Of a DNA stretch of 30,337 bases, positions 15,146 to 23,037 are shown one piece after another. Each line of letters opens with the position of its first letter. Position 1 is the stretch's first letter. Source of the stretch: SURF-24 sp964537965 (lineage in GTDB: Bacteria; Bacteroidota; Ignavibacteria; Ignavibacteriales; SURF-24); contig CAZIDB010000028.1 in NCBI GenBank assembly GCA_964537965.1, positions 1 to 30,337 on the forward strand. Direction: 5' to 3'. A model generated the notes under the pieces. The model saw nothing but the letters and a program-made list of their open reading frames with translations. It did not search any database and was not told where the DNA came from. A program made the position numbers and the translations under genes.

Positions 15146-15901
15146 TCAGATTATTTTTATTTCAGCAGAACGAAGCCAGCCAATCTTACCATCTGCAAGA
15201 CGTATCCTGTACCAATCGCTTACTTTATCATCAATCTGGATTTTCAATCCTTCATGAATAATGAATGCATCGTTGCTTGAAACATCCGGTGAAGCTTTTA
15301 CGGTAACTGCCGGTTCAACAACTACTGCATTTGTAAATTGTGAATCCTGGTGCAGGCGCAAACCGAAAAAGACAAGCGATAAAATAAAAACACCAAGTAT
15401 TATACTTCCCGAAATGAAAGCCCACTTCTGAATTAAAATTTTATTGATTACAAAATACGCGGCGGCTGTAAGCAACAATAATATCATCAGGAAATAAAGG
15501 AAGTAAAGCCAGCCGTTAACAGAGAATAAATTAACAAGCGATTCAAACCATCTTATAAAGAAAAGTTTTGGAAGTACCTCAATTTTATCTATTGTCCTTG
15601 CGTTTGCAATAGCAAGGTTATGAATAATATCTTCATCACTTGGAGCAAGCTTCAAAGCCTTTTCATAATTAAGAATTGAATAGCCAAGTTTACCCAGGCG
15701 GAAATATGAATTGCCGAGGTTATAATAAAGTTCGCTGCTTTCGTAACCGTAGTTTAAAACTCTTTCGTAAAGTTTAGATGCTTCTTCAAATTGTTTTTTC
15801 TGGTAAAGACTATTTCCGTTTTGCATCAGGTCTTCAGCTTCCGATGCACTGCAGATTATTGATAAAAATAATAAGAATAAAAAAGTGATTTTATATTTCA
15901 T
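15146..15901 (-). CDS. batE: BatE: TPR and SH3-domain membrane protein
   Basis: The 251-aa protein has a signal peptide (to about residue 20), two or three TPR units (about 22-95, LYYNLGNSYFRLGKLGYSILNYEKAL), two membrane segments (about 122-150 and 157-182), and a C-terminal bacterial SH3-like domain ending in GKIGWLRSAEI. This is the usual architecture of BatE in aerotolerance operons, with the SH3 domain likely in the periplasm. Its ATG overlaps the batD stop by four bases. Biochemical role unknown. Confidence 0.87.
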   Translation of the reverse strand: MKYKITFLFLLFLSIICSASEAEDLMQNGNSLYQKKQFEEASKLYERVLNYGYESSELYYNLGNSYFRLGKLGYSILNYEKALKLAPSDEDIIHNLAIANARTIDKIEVLPKLFFIRWFESLVNLFSVNGWLYFLYFLMILLLLTAAAYFVINKILIQKWAFISGSIILGVFILSLVFFGLRLHQDSQFTNAVVVEPAVTVKASPDVSSNDAFIIHEGLKIQIDDKVSDWYRIRLADGKIGWLRSAEIKII

Positions 15902-17739
15902 GATTTTCTTTTAGTAATCAGTTGATTTTCCAGTTCAACAATTATTCTTGTAGCTTCATTGTACATTTCGTTCATAGATGCACTCTCACCTGCCCGAGGT
16001 GCAAACCTTGCAAACTCACATTTCTCAATAGATGCTTTTACATCATTAACCAGTTGATCATTAATATTTCTAATCTGCAAAAGTGAAATTGCTTTCTCAA
16101 CAGAAAACTCTGATTTGGAAATTCTTAATTTATCTTCAAGGTAACCAAACAATGCCTGTGATATGTCCGAATAGAACATTTCCTGGTTATTTGCATCCAA
16201 AGATTTTTTAGCAGTCTTTAACCTGTTGCGAGCAATCTTTTCCGCCCTCTGGTATTTCATCAACTGAACGTTGCCGGATAACCTGTCTTCACGTTTTTTC
16301 CATCCGACTAAACCAACAAAGGCAATCAAAGGCGCTAAAGTCATCGCCCAGAACCAAACTTTTTCATAAGCGTACTCGCCTCTTTTCTGCAAAGATATCC
16401 CGGAAGTTTTTATATAACGGATATCTTCACCAAGCATCTTTACATCTTCTTTGCTGAATCCTGCAAGGTTGCCATCATAATTACCTTCGCCCTTTTCAAC
16501 ATTTAATGAAAATGCCTGCGAAAGCAATGTAACATACTTACCTGTTGAAGGATTGAAATATGAAAACTCAACCGGTGAAATTTCCTTTTTACCTTCTACC
16601 CTTGGAACAATAAGGTACTCAATTATTTTTTGTCCGGATATTCTTCCGCTCTTTGCAATCTGTTCACTGGTTTTTGGTTCGTATTTTTCGAAACCGGCAG
16701 GGAATGTTAATTCCGGTATTTCAAGCAAGCTTATATTTCCTGTTCCGCTTATCGACAGCCTTAATGTGAAAGGTTCATTGGATTTTATTTTACCGTTTTC
16801 AATTTTAGCATCGAAATTAAAATTACCTACCGCACCATTAAAAGAAGCAGGAACATTTTCCGAAGGAAGAGGAACAACATTTATTTTTAATGTATTCGAT
16901 ACAGCCCTGTAATCAACTGTCTGCGACTGGTTAAAAAACGGATCATTAAAGAACTCATCAAAAATATCTCCGCGTTTTCTTGGCTTTGGAATAGAGACCG
17001 GAATAGTCAGTTCAAACGGAGTGACAGAGAGTTGACCTGTTTGTGTAGGGAAAAGAGCTGCCCGCTTAAGAACGGCAACATTAAATTTCTTACCATCCAC
17101 AACTTCAGTTGTAAACATAATTCTGTTAATTGATTCAAGTTCCTCCGACCAGAATCCCTGGTATTGCGGCAGCTTTGAAATTTGCGGCGATGAAATATTT
17201 AATCTTGTATATAATTTATATGTAACGGTAACCTGTTCACCCTTGTAAACCTTTTGCCTGTCTGCAAAAGCCCGGATGAAAACATTCTCACCGATATTTT
17301 TTGTGTCAACCTTTTGCTCACCCTGTTTCTGCTGCTGTTGTGTTTGCGAGCCGGAACCTTTAACAACATTTATTTTCAGAGGTTCTGTTGAATATTTCTT
17401 TCCTTTAAAATCAATTGAGGCAGAACCAATTGTATATGAACCAAGTGAAGTTGCTGAGACATAATAAGAATATGTAATTGAAGCAGAAACAGCTCCATTA
17501 ATAATCTGCATACTTGTGGACTGATTTGGACCCGATAAAACTTTAAACCCTTTGAAGTCCGGTTCTTTAAAGCTCCGGATGCTGTTCAGATCATTACCAT
17601 GAAATTCGAACGCAACTTCGAACGCTTCATTCAATCCCACTGTTGTATTATTTACGGATGCAATGAAAGATTGAGCATAAGTATCCCTAAGCAATAAAAT
17701 GCTTAGTATTACAAAGACATATAGTTTTACTTTAGACAT
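15898..17739 (-). CDS. batD: BatD: large periplasmic oxygen-tolerance protein
   Basis: The 613-aa protein has a signal peptide ending at TYAQ (about residue 23), followed by several Ig-like beta domains with typical BatD phrases (VNNTTVGLNEAFEVAFEF, LKGF-type motifs, RKVYKGEQVTVTYKLY-like strand), a Q-rich linker near 132-142, a membrane segment near 460-478, and a cytoplasmic helical C-terminus. It is the standard BatD of the Bacteroides-type aerotolerance operon. It starts with ATG and is separated from batC by 183 bp that includes a palindromic repeat, so the two may have partly independent expression. Confidence 0.9.
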   Translation of the reverse strand: MSKVKLYVFVILSILLLRDTYAQSFIASVNNTTVGLNEAFEVAFEFHGNDLNSIRSFKEPDFKGFKVLSGPNQSTSMQIINGAVSASITYSYYVSATSLGSYTIGSASIDFKGKKYSTEPLKINVVKGSGSQTQQQQKQGEQKVDTKNIGENVFIRAFADRQKVYKGEQVTVTYKLYTRLNISSPQISKLPQYQGFWSEELESINRIMFTTEVVDGKKFNVAVLKRAALFPTQTGQLSVTPFELTIPVSIPKPRKRGDIFDEFFNDPFFNQSQTVDYRAVSNTLKINVVPLPSENVPASFNGAVGNFNFDAKIENGKIKSNEPFTLRLSISGTGNISLLEIPELTFPAGFEKYEPKTSEQIAKSGRISGQKIIEYLIVPRVEGKKEISPVEFSYFNPSTGKYVTLLSQAFSLNVEKGEGNYDGNLAGFSKEDVKMLGEDIRYIKTSGISLQKRGEYAYEKVWFWAMTLAPLIAFVGLVGWKKREDRLSGNVQLMKYQRAEKIARNRLKTAKKSLDANNQEMFYSDISQALFGYLEDKLRISKSEFSVEKAISLLQIRNINDQLVNDVKASIEKCEFARFAPRAGESASMNEMYNEATRIIVELENQLITKRKS

Positions 17740-17844
17740 TTTTATAAAATTTATGTATAGAGATAATTTCTAATAAAACTTCTAAAAAAATTGTACACCT
17801 ATTACCATTCCAAAGAAAGAGAGAATTCATTCTAATTTTTATAG

Positions 17845-17882
17845 ATTCCCGCCTGCTTTGCAAGGCAAGTTTGCACGGGAAT
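17845..17882. repeat. ATTCCCG...CGGGAAT palindromic repeat
   Basis: Outer arms ATTCCCG (17845-17851) and CGGGAAT (17876-17882) are complementary. An inner stem, GCCTGC-TTT-GCAAGGC with one bulge, again has a TTT loop. TGAC follows the right arm, giving the widespread GATTCCCGCC...CGGGAATGAC type. It is located between batC and batD. Confidence 0.75.
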
Positions 17883-17922
17883 GACATTTGTGTTTTTCAG
17901 AAGTCTCAAATAGTTAATTCAC

Positions 17923-18765
17923 TTACCAGTCTTTATCAGTTGCAACTTTCTTGGCAGCAAACTTACGCAACTTTTTCTGTAAATCCTGCTCGTTATTTTT
18001 AAGCGCGTTAAGAATTCGTTTGGCTTCTTCCTTAGACATTTTATTTTTATCCTGCTGAGCCTGCTGCTGTTGTTTCTGCTTATCCTGTTGCTTTGTATTA
18101 TCCTGCTGAGATTGCTGATCCTTATTCTGATTCTGATTTTTATTCTTCTGGTCCTGCTTATTCTGATCCTGCTTGTTTTGATCTTTGTTCTGGTCTTTAT
18201 TCTGATTCTTATCGTTTTTATTCTTATTCTGCTGCTTTTGTTCTTTCTGTTGTTTTAACATATTCAACGCATAAGAAAGATTGTATTTCGTTTCCTGGTC
18301 ATTTGGATTAAGCTTTAAAGCATTTTTATAAGCATCAATACTTTCCTGGTACTTTTCAGTTTTCAGAAGAGAGTTACCGATGTTGTGATAAGCTTTAGCT
18401 TTATAATCATTATCATTTGTATTCTTTAACGCTAATTGAAATGATTTCATTGCTTCATCATATCTTCCCTGCTTGTAATGGGAATCCCCAAGATTAAAAA
18501 TAGCGTTAAAGTTTTTTGAATCTTTTTCAAGACCTTTTTTAAAGTCCACTTCAGAATCATTATACTTTTTGCCGTTATACTTTTCCACACCGTCGTTTAC
18601 AAGTCCCCGTAAACTTTGTGCATTAGCGATAAACGGAATACCGATAATAAATAAAAGTACCCAATAATTTTTTAGTACTTTGCGTCTTAGCGTCTTAGCG
18701 GCGAAATGAATCCGCGAAAGTGCGAAGGTGCGAATGCAATTCATATTTTTCTCTGATGTATTCAT
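17923..18765 (-). CDS. batC: BatC: TPR protein with Asn/Lys/Gln-rich tail
   Basis: The 280-aa protein has a hydrophobic signal segment at about 34-50 (WVLLFIIGIPFIANAQ), three TPR units between about 52 and 165, then a long N/K/Q/D low-complexity stretch (about 171-243) and a basic helix near the end. It matches BatC. The ATG at 18765 is one base after the batB stop, so the two are coupled, but the first 33 residues are encoded largely by a dispersed GCGTCTTAGCG repeat and make an unusually long n-region. No in-frame ATG, GTG or TTG lies between residue 8 and the hydrophobic segment, so the extension is probably translated. Confidence 0.85.
   Translation of the reverse strand: MNTSEKNMNCIRTFALSRIHFAAKTLRRKVLKNYWVLLFIIGIPFIANAQSLRGLVNDGVEKYNGKKYNDSEVDFKKGLEKDSKNFNAIFNLGDSHYKQGRYDEAMKSFQLALKNTNDNDYKAKAYHNIGNSLLKTEKYQESIDAYKNALKLNPNDQETKYNLSYALNMLKQQKEQKQQNKNKNDKNQNKDQNKDQNKQDQNKQDQKNKNQNQNKDQQSQQDNTKQQDKQKQQQQAQQDKNKMSKEEAKRILNALKNNEQDLQKKLRKFAAKKVATDKDW
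18679..18737. repeat. GCGTCTTAGCG / GCGAAGGTGCGAA phrase repeat in batC
   Basis: TTTGCGTCTTAGCGTCTTAG and then GCGGCGAAATGAATCCGCG, AAAGTGCGAAGGTGCGAATG. It contains direct duplication of GCGTCTTA and of GTGCGAA. A related phrase lies before kdsA at 5627-5640. It encodes much of the batC N-terminus. Confidence 0.55.
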
Positions 18766-18766
18766 G

Positions 18767-19810
18767 TTATTCTGATTCTATTCCAAGTTTCTTAAATAAT
18801 TTTGATAATAAAGCAGAGCGTTTCTCAGTGAAAAAGAACTCGAATAATAATAATAAAATTGCCGGAGCAAGTAAGTAGTAAAATCTGTCCTCGTAATCTG
18901 TAACGCGTGTAGTTCCAAATTCAGTCTTTTCAAGTTTTGATAATTCATTATAAATTGATTCAAGTTCATTACCACCTGAAGTACCGTGATAATATTTGCC
19001 GTTGCCGTCGTTTGCAATTTGTTCAAGAGTAAGTTCATCAAGCCTTGTTAAAACAATGTTGCCCTGGTTATCGGTTTTATAAGCTGTTTGCCCGGATTGA
19101 TTACCCAATGGAATTGGTACGCCGCTTTGAGAGCCTAACCCAATCGTATAAATCTTTATGCCCTTTTCTGTAGCTTCATTTACTGCCGAGGTAATATCAC
19201 CTTCATGGTCTTCGCCATCAGTAATAACAACCATTACTTTTTCTGTTTTGGCATCTTCTTTAAAAGATTTTGTTGCTGTTTTAATTGCCTCAGCTATTGC
19301 TGTTCCCTGCTGAGGGACAGTGTTAAAGTTTATTGCATTTAGTAAAAGATTTGCGGCTGCATAATCAGTAGTTAAAGGAAACTGGATAAAAGCCGCCCCT
19401 GAAAATACAACCATTCCAATCCTGTCGCCCCGCAGCTTTTCAATCAACATTGATATTGAATGTTTAGCAGCTTCAATCCTGTTCGGCTTAACGTCTTCAG
19501 CTTTCATACTCAAAGAAACATCAAGCAGAATAAATACATCAATACCTGTCTGCTTTACTTCTTCGTACTTTGTACCAATCTGCGGATTGGCAAGAGAAAG
19601 AATTAGCAAAGCAAGAATAAACAGAACAAGAAAACTTCTTACATAAAACTTATTCCTACTTCTTTCAGGACTTAATATTTTGATCAGCTTTTTATTTGTA
19701 AAGGTTTCAAGAAGTTTACTCTGCTTTCTGTATAAAAACCATAAAGCAACAATCAGTACAGGAATTATGTACAGAAGATGTAAATACTCACTATGTGCAA
19801 AACGAAACAT
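18767..19810 (-). CDS. batB: BatB: vWA-domain membrane protein
   Basis: The 347-aa protein has two N-terminal membrane segments (about 9-26 and 58-75), a von Willebrand A domain with an intact MIDAS start DVSLS (97-101) and later TTDY and ITDGEDHEGD, and a C-terminal membrane segment near 315-335. It is presumed to expose the vWA domain to the periplasm and pair with BatA. ATG start. A repeat-containing 129-bp gap separates it from batA; batC follows directly. Confidence 0.92.
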   Translation of the reverse strand: MFRFAHSEYLHLLYIIPVLIVALWFLYRKQSKLLETFTNKKLIKILSPERSRNKFYVRSFLVLFILALLILSLANPQIGTKYEEVKQTGIDVFILLDVSLSMKAEDVKPNRIEAAKHSISMLIEKLRGDRIGMVVFSGAAFIQFPLTTDYAAANLLLNAINFNTVPQQGTAIAEAIKTATKSFKEDAKTEKVMVVITDGEDHEGDITSAVNEATEKGIKIYTIGLGSQSGVPIPLGNQSGQTAYKTDNQGNIVLTRLDELTLEQIANDGNGKYYHGTSGGNELESIYNELSKLEKTEFGTTRVTDYEDRFYYLLAPAILLLLFEFFFTEKRSALLSKLFKKLGIESE

Positions 19811-19846
19811 AAATTATTAACTATTTGTTTATAACCATTGACTATT

Positions 19847-19936
19847 ATACTAGAAGCTCGATACTTGATTCTTGATGCCGGATAAAACAAGTTATAAAGT
19901 ATCCGGAATCTGGCATCTAGTAACCAGGATTCTTCA
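19847..19936. repeat. solo inverted phrase repeat between batA and batB
   Basis: The left arm has GATACTTGATTCTTGATGCC then GGATA; the right arm, read in reverse complement, has TACTAGATGCCAGATTCCGG then ATA. The shared TACTAGA, CTTGAT, GATGCC and CCGGATA phrases make an imperfect hairpin of about 80 bp. It belongs to the family flanking the four-helix-bundle gene, here with no ORF inside. Confidence 0.65.
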
Positions 19937-19939
19937 TTG

Positions 19940-20935
19940 CTACGGAATCTTCCTCAGAACAAATCTAGACACTCCAATTTCAACTAAAAAGAAAAACATA
20001 CCTGTGGCAAGCCAGCCGTAAAAAAGTTCTTTAGCATTTCTATACGATGTTACCTCAACCTTTGTCTTTTCCATCTTATCAATTTCATTATAAATATCTT
20101 CTAATTTTTTATTACTTGTAGCACGGAAATATTTCCCGTTAGTGTTTGCCGCTATTTGCTTAAGTACAGCTTCATCAATTTCTACCGGAACCATTTGATA
20201 ACGAATTCCAAAAGGAGTCTGGAATGGATAAGGAGCTTCTCCGATTGTACCAACACCTATTGCATAAATTCTTATTCCGAACGTCTGAGCAATCTGCGAA
20301 GCTGTCAAAGGATCAACTTCACCGGCATTATTTACACCATCAGTTAAAAGAATAATAACTTTGCTTTTCGCTTTACTATCCTTTAACCTGTTTACGCCAT
20401 TTGCAATAGCATTACCTATTGCAGTACCATCCTCAATCATCCCGCTTCTTATATCTTTAAGTAAACCACGGAGAACAGGATAATCAACGGTTAGCGGGCA
20501 TTGGGTAAAACTATCTCTTGAAAAAATTACTAAGCCGATTTTATCCGTAGTTCGGCCAAGAATGAAATCATCAGTAACTTTTTTTGCCGCTTCTAACCTG
20601 TTAGGTTTAAAATCCTCCGCAAGCATACTGCCGGAAATATCGAGCACCATTGCAATATCAATTCCTTCAGTATAAATATTTTCACCCGACGTAAAACTCT
20701 GCGGTCTTGCAAGCGCAACAATTAATAAAGCTACGGCAACCAATCTTAACACTACAGGCGAATGACGAAGTCTTTCCTTTAATGATTTAGGAAATTCACT
20801 AAGCATTTTTACTGATGAATATTTTATGGATACTTCTTTGTGTTTTCCTGTCCTCCAATAGTAATAAGCGAGGAACGGAATTACGAGCAGCAGCCAGAGA
20901 ATCCATGGGTAAGCGAATGTTATACCTTTAAACAT
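19940..20935 (-). CDS. batA: BatA: vWA-domain membrane protein
   Basis: The 331-aa protein has N-terminal membrane segments (about 8-26 and 62-76), a vWA domain with an intact MIDAS DISGS (99-103), a later TVDY Thr and LLTDGVNNAGE, and a C-terminal membrane segment around 308-325. It is close in design to batB, and the two probably arose by duplication. The start is ATG with a clear AGAGG ribosome-binding site lying inside the last codons of the upstream gene, which it overlaps by 8 bp. Confidence 0.92.
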   Translation of the reverse strand: MFKGITFAYPWILWLLLVIPFLAYYYWRTGKHKEVSIKYSSVKMLSEFPKSLKERLRHSPVVLRLVAVALLIVALARPQSFTSGENIYTEGIDIAMVLDISGSMLAEDFKPNRLEAAKKVTDDFILGRTTDKIGLVIFSRDSFTQCPLTVDYPVLRGLLKDIRSGMIEDGTAIGNAIANGVNRLKDSKAKSKVIILLTDGVNNAGEVDPLTASQIAQTFGIRIYAIGVGTIGEAPYPFQTPFGIRYQMVPVEIDEAVLKQIAANTNGKYFRATSNKKLEDIYNEIDKMEKTKVEVTSYRNAKELFYGWLATGMFFFLVEIGVSRFVLRKIP

Positions 20936-21884
20936 TCTTTACCTCTTCCGCTTGTACTGCAATTGACTGTGGTTTTGGAATTGTAGAATTCACAATCTCG
21001 TAAGCCTGCTTCATCATTTCAATATTTATATCGTTCATAGGAATAAACTTTGCGAACTTAACCATATCGGCATTACTTAAAAATCTTGAAGTTATTTCAA
21101 GAACAACGGAGGCATCTTCAACCTTCATAAGATTATCAATTACTTCTCCGGTTGTAAGTTCAAGCGCAGGCACTTTAAAACGTCCTTCAAAATAGCGGCG
21201 GATAATTTCCGTTACTTCAGAATGATATTCCTTTATCATTCCTTTCTGCCATAACTGCTTTTCTTCAAGCAATTTTAAATCGTCCAAAGCAGCTTCGTGA
21301 GGTTCTTTAATAATTTCCGGGATTATACCAAGCTTCAAATCTCTCTTCTTCTTATAATACCTGTAAATGAAATAGGCACCGGAAAGAACTGCAATTCCTA
21401 TTAACACATAAAGAAGAATTAATTTCCAGTCTAATGGAATCTTAATTGGTTCTTTCACATCCTTAATTTCCGCACGTTGGTCAACCGCAAGCGTTTGAAC
21501 AGTGAACGAAACCGGGTTGGTTAACACAATTTTCTTTTCTTTACCGCCTTTACCGGAATAAGTAACCGGCAAAGCAGGAATGAAAACATCGCCAGAATCA
21601 TACTTGGAAAGAAGAAACTTAAACTTTGAAATTACTTTACCATCCTGTTTCTCTTCTTCAAATGGAAAAACCTTCAGCAGATCAACCCCTTTCAGGCTAT
21701 CTTTTATTGAAGGAGCATATACTTTTATATTTTCATCGTGAGTAACATTGATTGAAAAGTTTATGTAGTCGCCGACTTCATAAGATGTTGAATCAGCAAA
21801 CGCTTTTACTTTAACTTCCTGGGCAAGAGATAAAGAAGTAAAGATCAGCAATAGAATAAAACCGGGATAAATTTTCTTTACCAT
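20928..21884 (-). CDS. BatD-like single-pass membrane protein of the Bat operon
   Basis: The 318-aa protein has a signal peptide (to about residue 21, SLSLAQ), a beta-rich Ig-like periplasmic domain similar in style to the first part of BatD (EVKVKAFADSTSYEVGDYINFSINV), one membrane segment at about 153-174, a basic stop-transfer (YRYYKKKRD), and a cytoplasmic helical domain with EYHSEVTEIIRRYFEGRF. The C-terminal part resembles DUF4381-type proteins found beside DUF58 and vWA genes. It overlaps both neighbours (ATG inside the DUF58 stop; end overlaps batA), so it is part of the operon core. Function unknown. Confidence 0.8.
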   Translation of the reverse strand: MVKKIYPGFILLLIFTSLSLAQEVKVKAFADSTSYEVGDYINFSINVTHDENIKVYAPSIKDSLKGVDLLKVFPFEEEKQDGKVISKFKFLLSKYDSGDVFIPALPVTYSGKGGKEKKIVLTNPVSFTVQTLAVDQRAEIKDVKEPIKIPLDWKLILLYVLIGIAVLSGAYFIYRYYKKKRDLKLGIIPEIIKEPHEAALDDLKLLEEKQLWQKGMIKEYHSEVTEIIRRYFEGRFKVPALELTTGEVIDNLMKVEDASVVLEITSRFLSNADMVKFAKFIPMNDINIEMMKQAYEIVNSTIPKPQSIAVQAEEVKNV

Positions 21885-22753
21885 CTTCTCTCACGCAATC
21901 TGAAAAATTCAATTAAAGGTTTTATATATGATTGGTTTGTCTGAATATTGATTGAATCGAGCCTGCTCTTAATGAATAATGATCTTCTCTTTTCATAATT
22001 TTCAAGGCGACTCCTGACAAACCATTTCTGAAAAGCTTCATCGGATGTATCAATATATCTTTCCTGCCCCGTTTCAGCATCCTGCAATTTAATTAAACCA
22101 ACCTTTGGAATAAGATTTTCCTTTTCGTCTGTAAGCACTACACCAATAAAATCATGCTTCCTGCCGACAGTTCTGAGAATTTTTTCATATCCGTTATCCA
22201 TAAAATCCGAGATCAGAAACACTATACTTCTCTTCTTGATTGCATTGTTCATATACTCAAGCGCAGCTTTAATATTTGTCCCCTTGCCTTCAGGTTCAAA
22301 TGAAAGTACTTCACGAATAATTCTTAGAACGTGTGTTCTTCCTTTTCTAGGAGGAACGAATTTTTCAATCCTGTCAGTAAATAAAATCAGACCTACTTTA
22401 TCATTATTCTTCATCGCAGAGAAAGCAAGGATAGCGCTTAACTCGGCAGCAATTTGTTGTTTCGTTTTTTCGATACTGCCAAATACAAGCGAGCCGCTAA
22501 GGTCTACAAGCAGCATCACGGTAAGTTCACGTTCTTCTTCAAATATTTTTATAAACGGATGCCCGAATCTTGCTGTAACATTCCAGTCAATGTTTCTTAT
22601 ATCGTCACCAAACTGGTACTCGCGCACTTCGGAGAATTCCATTCCTCTTCCTTTAAACACGGAATGATATTCACCGCTAAAAACCTGGTTAACAACACCC
22701 TTGGTTTTTATCTCAATCTGACGAACTTGTTTCAATAATTCTTTAGTTAACAT
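21878..22753 (-). CDS. DUF58 family protein with vWA-like domain
   Basis: Starting from the ATG at 22753 the protein has 291 aa and begins MLTKELLKQVRQIEIKTKG. It shows the DUF58 signature EYHSVFKGRGMEFSEVREYQFGDDIRNIDWNVTAR in overlapping parts, then a MIDAS-like DLSGS (84-88). DUF58 proteins almost always follow moxR genes; the pair is thought to act as a chaperone/adaptor system for metal-binding or vWA proteins. A longer reading from a TTG at 22786 would translate a dispersed palindrome (GEGLGVGY) and is rejected. No membrane segment. Confidence 0.9.
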   Translation of the reverse strand: MLTKELLKQVRQIEIKTKGVVNQVFSGEYHSVFKGRGMEFSEVREYQFGDDIRNIDWNVTARFGHPFIKIFEEERELTVMLLVDLSGSLVFGSIEKTKQQIAAELSAILAFSAMKNNDKVGLILFTDRIEKFVPPRKGRTHVLRIIREVLSFEPEGKGTNIKAALEYMNNAIKKRSIVFLISDFMDNGYEKILRTVGRKHDFIGVVLTDEKENLIPKVGLIKLQDAETGQERYIDTSDEAFQKWFVRSRLENYEKRRSLFIKSRLDSINIQTNQSYIKPLIEFFRLRERRW

Positions 22754-22763
22754 AAGGAGATAG

Positions 22764-23034
22764 CCCACTCCCAAACCCTCTCCCAAGGGGAGAGGGCTTT
22801 TAAATCAATTATATATTTATTATTTGAAATCAATTAAACTCTCAATCTTTATTTCAAGTCCCTCTTTGAGGGCTTAGTAACATAATTTGATGATTACTCA
22901 TCCCAAGCATATTTTTCAGCCTTTGGCTGAGAAGAGATATTTGATACGAGTTATACAAAATCATTTTCATCTGTTCAGAAAAAATTCTTAATTAAAGCCT
23001 CTCCCCTTGGGGGAGAGGTTGGAGAGGGGCTGAC
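22764..23034. repeat. inverted-ended ~270-bp repeat structure between moxR and DUF58
   Basis: The left end (22766-22808) carries CCCTCTCCC-AAG-GGGAGAGGG followed by CTTTTAAATCAATTA. The right end (22990-23032) carries the same kind of sequence inverted: CTTAATTAAAG then CCTCTCCCC-TTG-GGGGAGAGG and TTGGAGAGGGG. About 180 bp between them is non-coding and contains two further TTT-loop palindromes: CCCTC-TTT-GAGGG (22860-22872) and TCAGCC-TTT-GGCTGA (22916-22930). It occupies the whole 284-bp gap, an unusually large gap inside this operon. Confidence 0.7.
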
Positions 23035-23037
23035 CTA

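Noticed and set aside
18070..18311. Leucine/isoleucine-rich plus-strand ORFs opposite batC
   Set aside because: They are the complement of the Asn/Lys/Gln-rich low-complexity tail of batC and have no ribosome-binding site.
22754..22786. TTG start of the DUF58 gene adding eleven residues
   Set aside because: The extension is a translation of the dispersed CCCTCTCC palindrome and has no family support.
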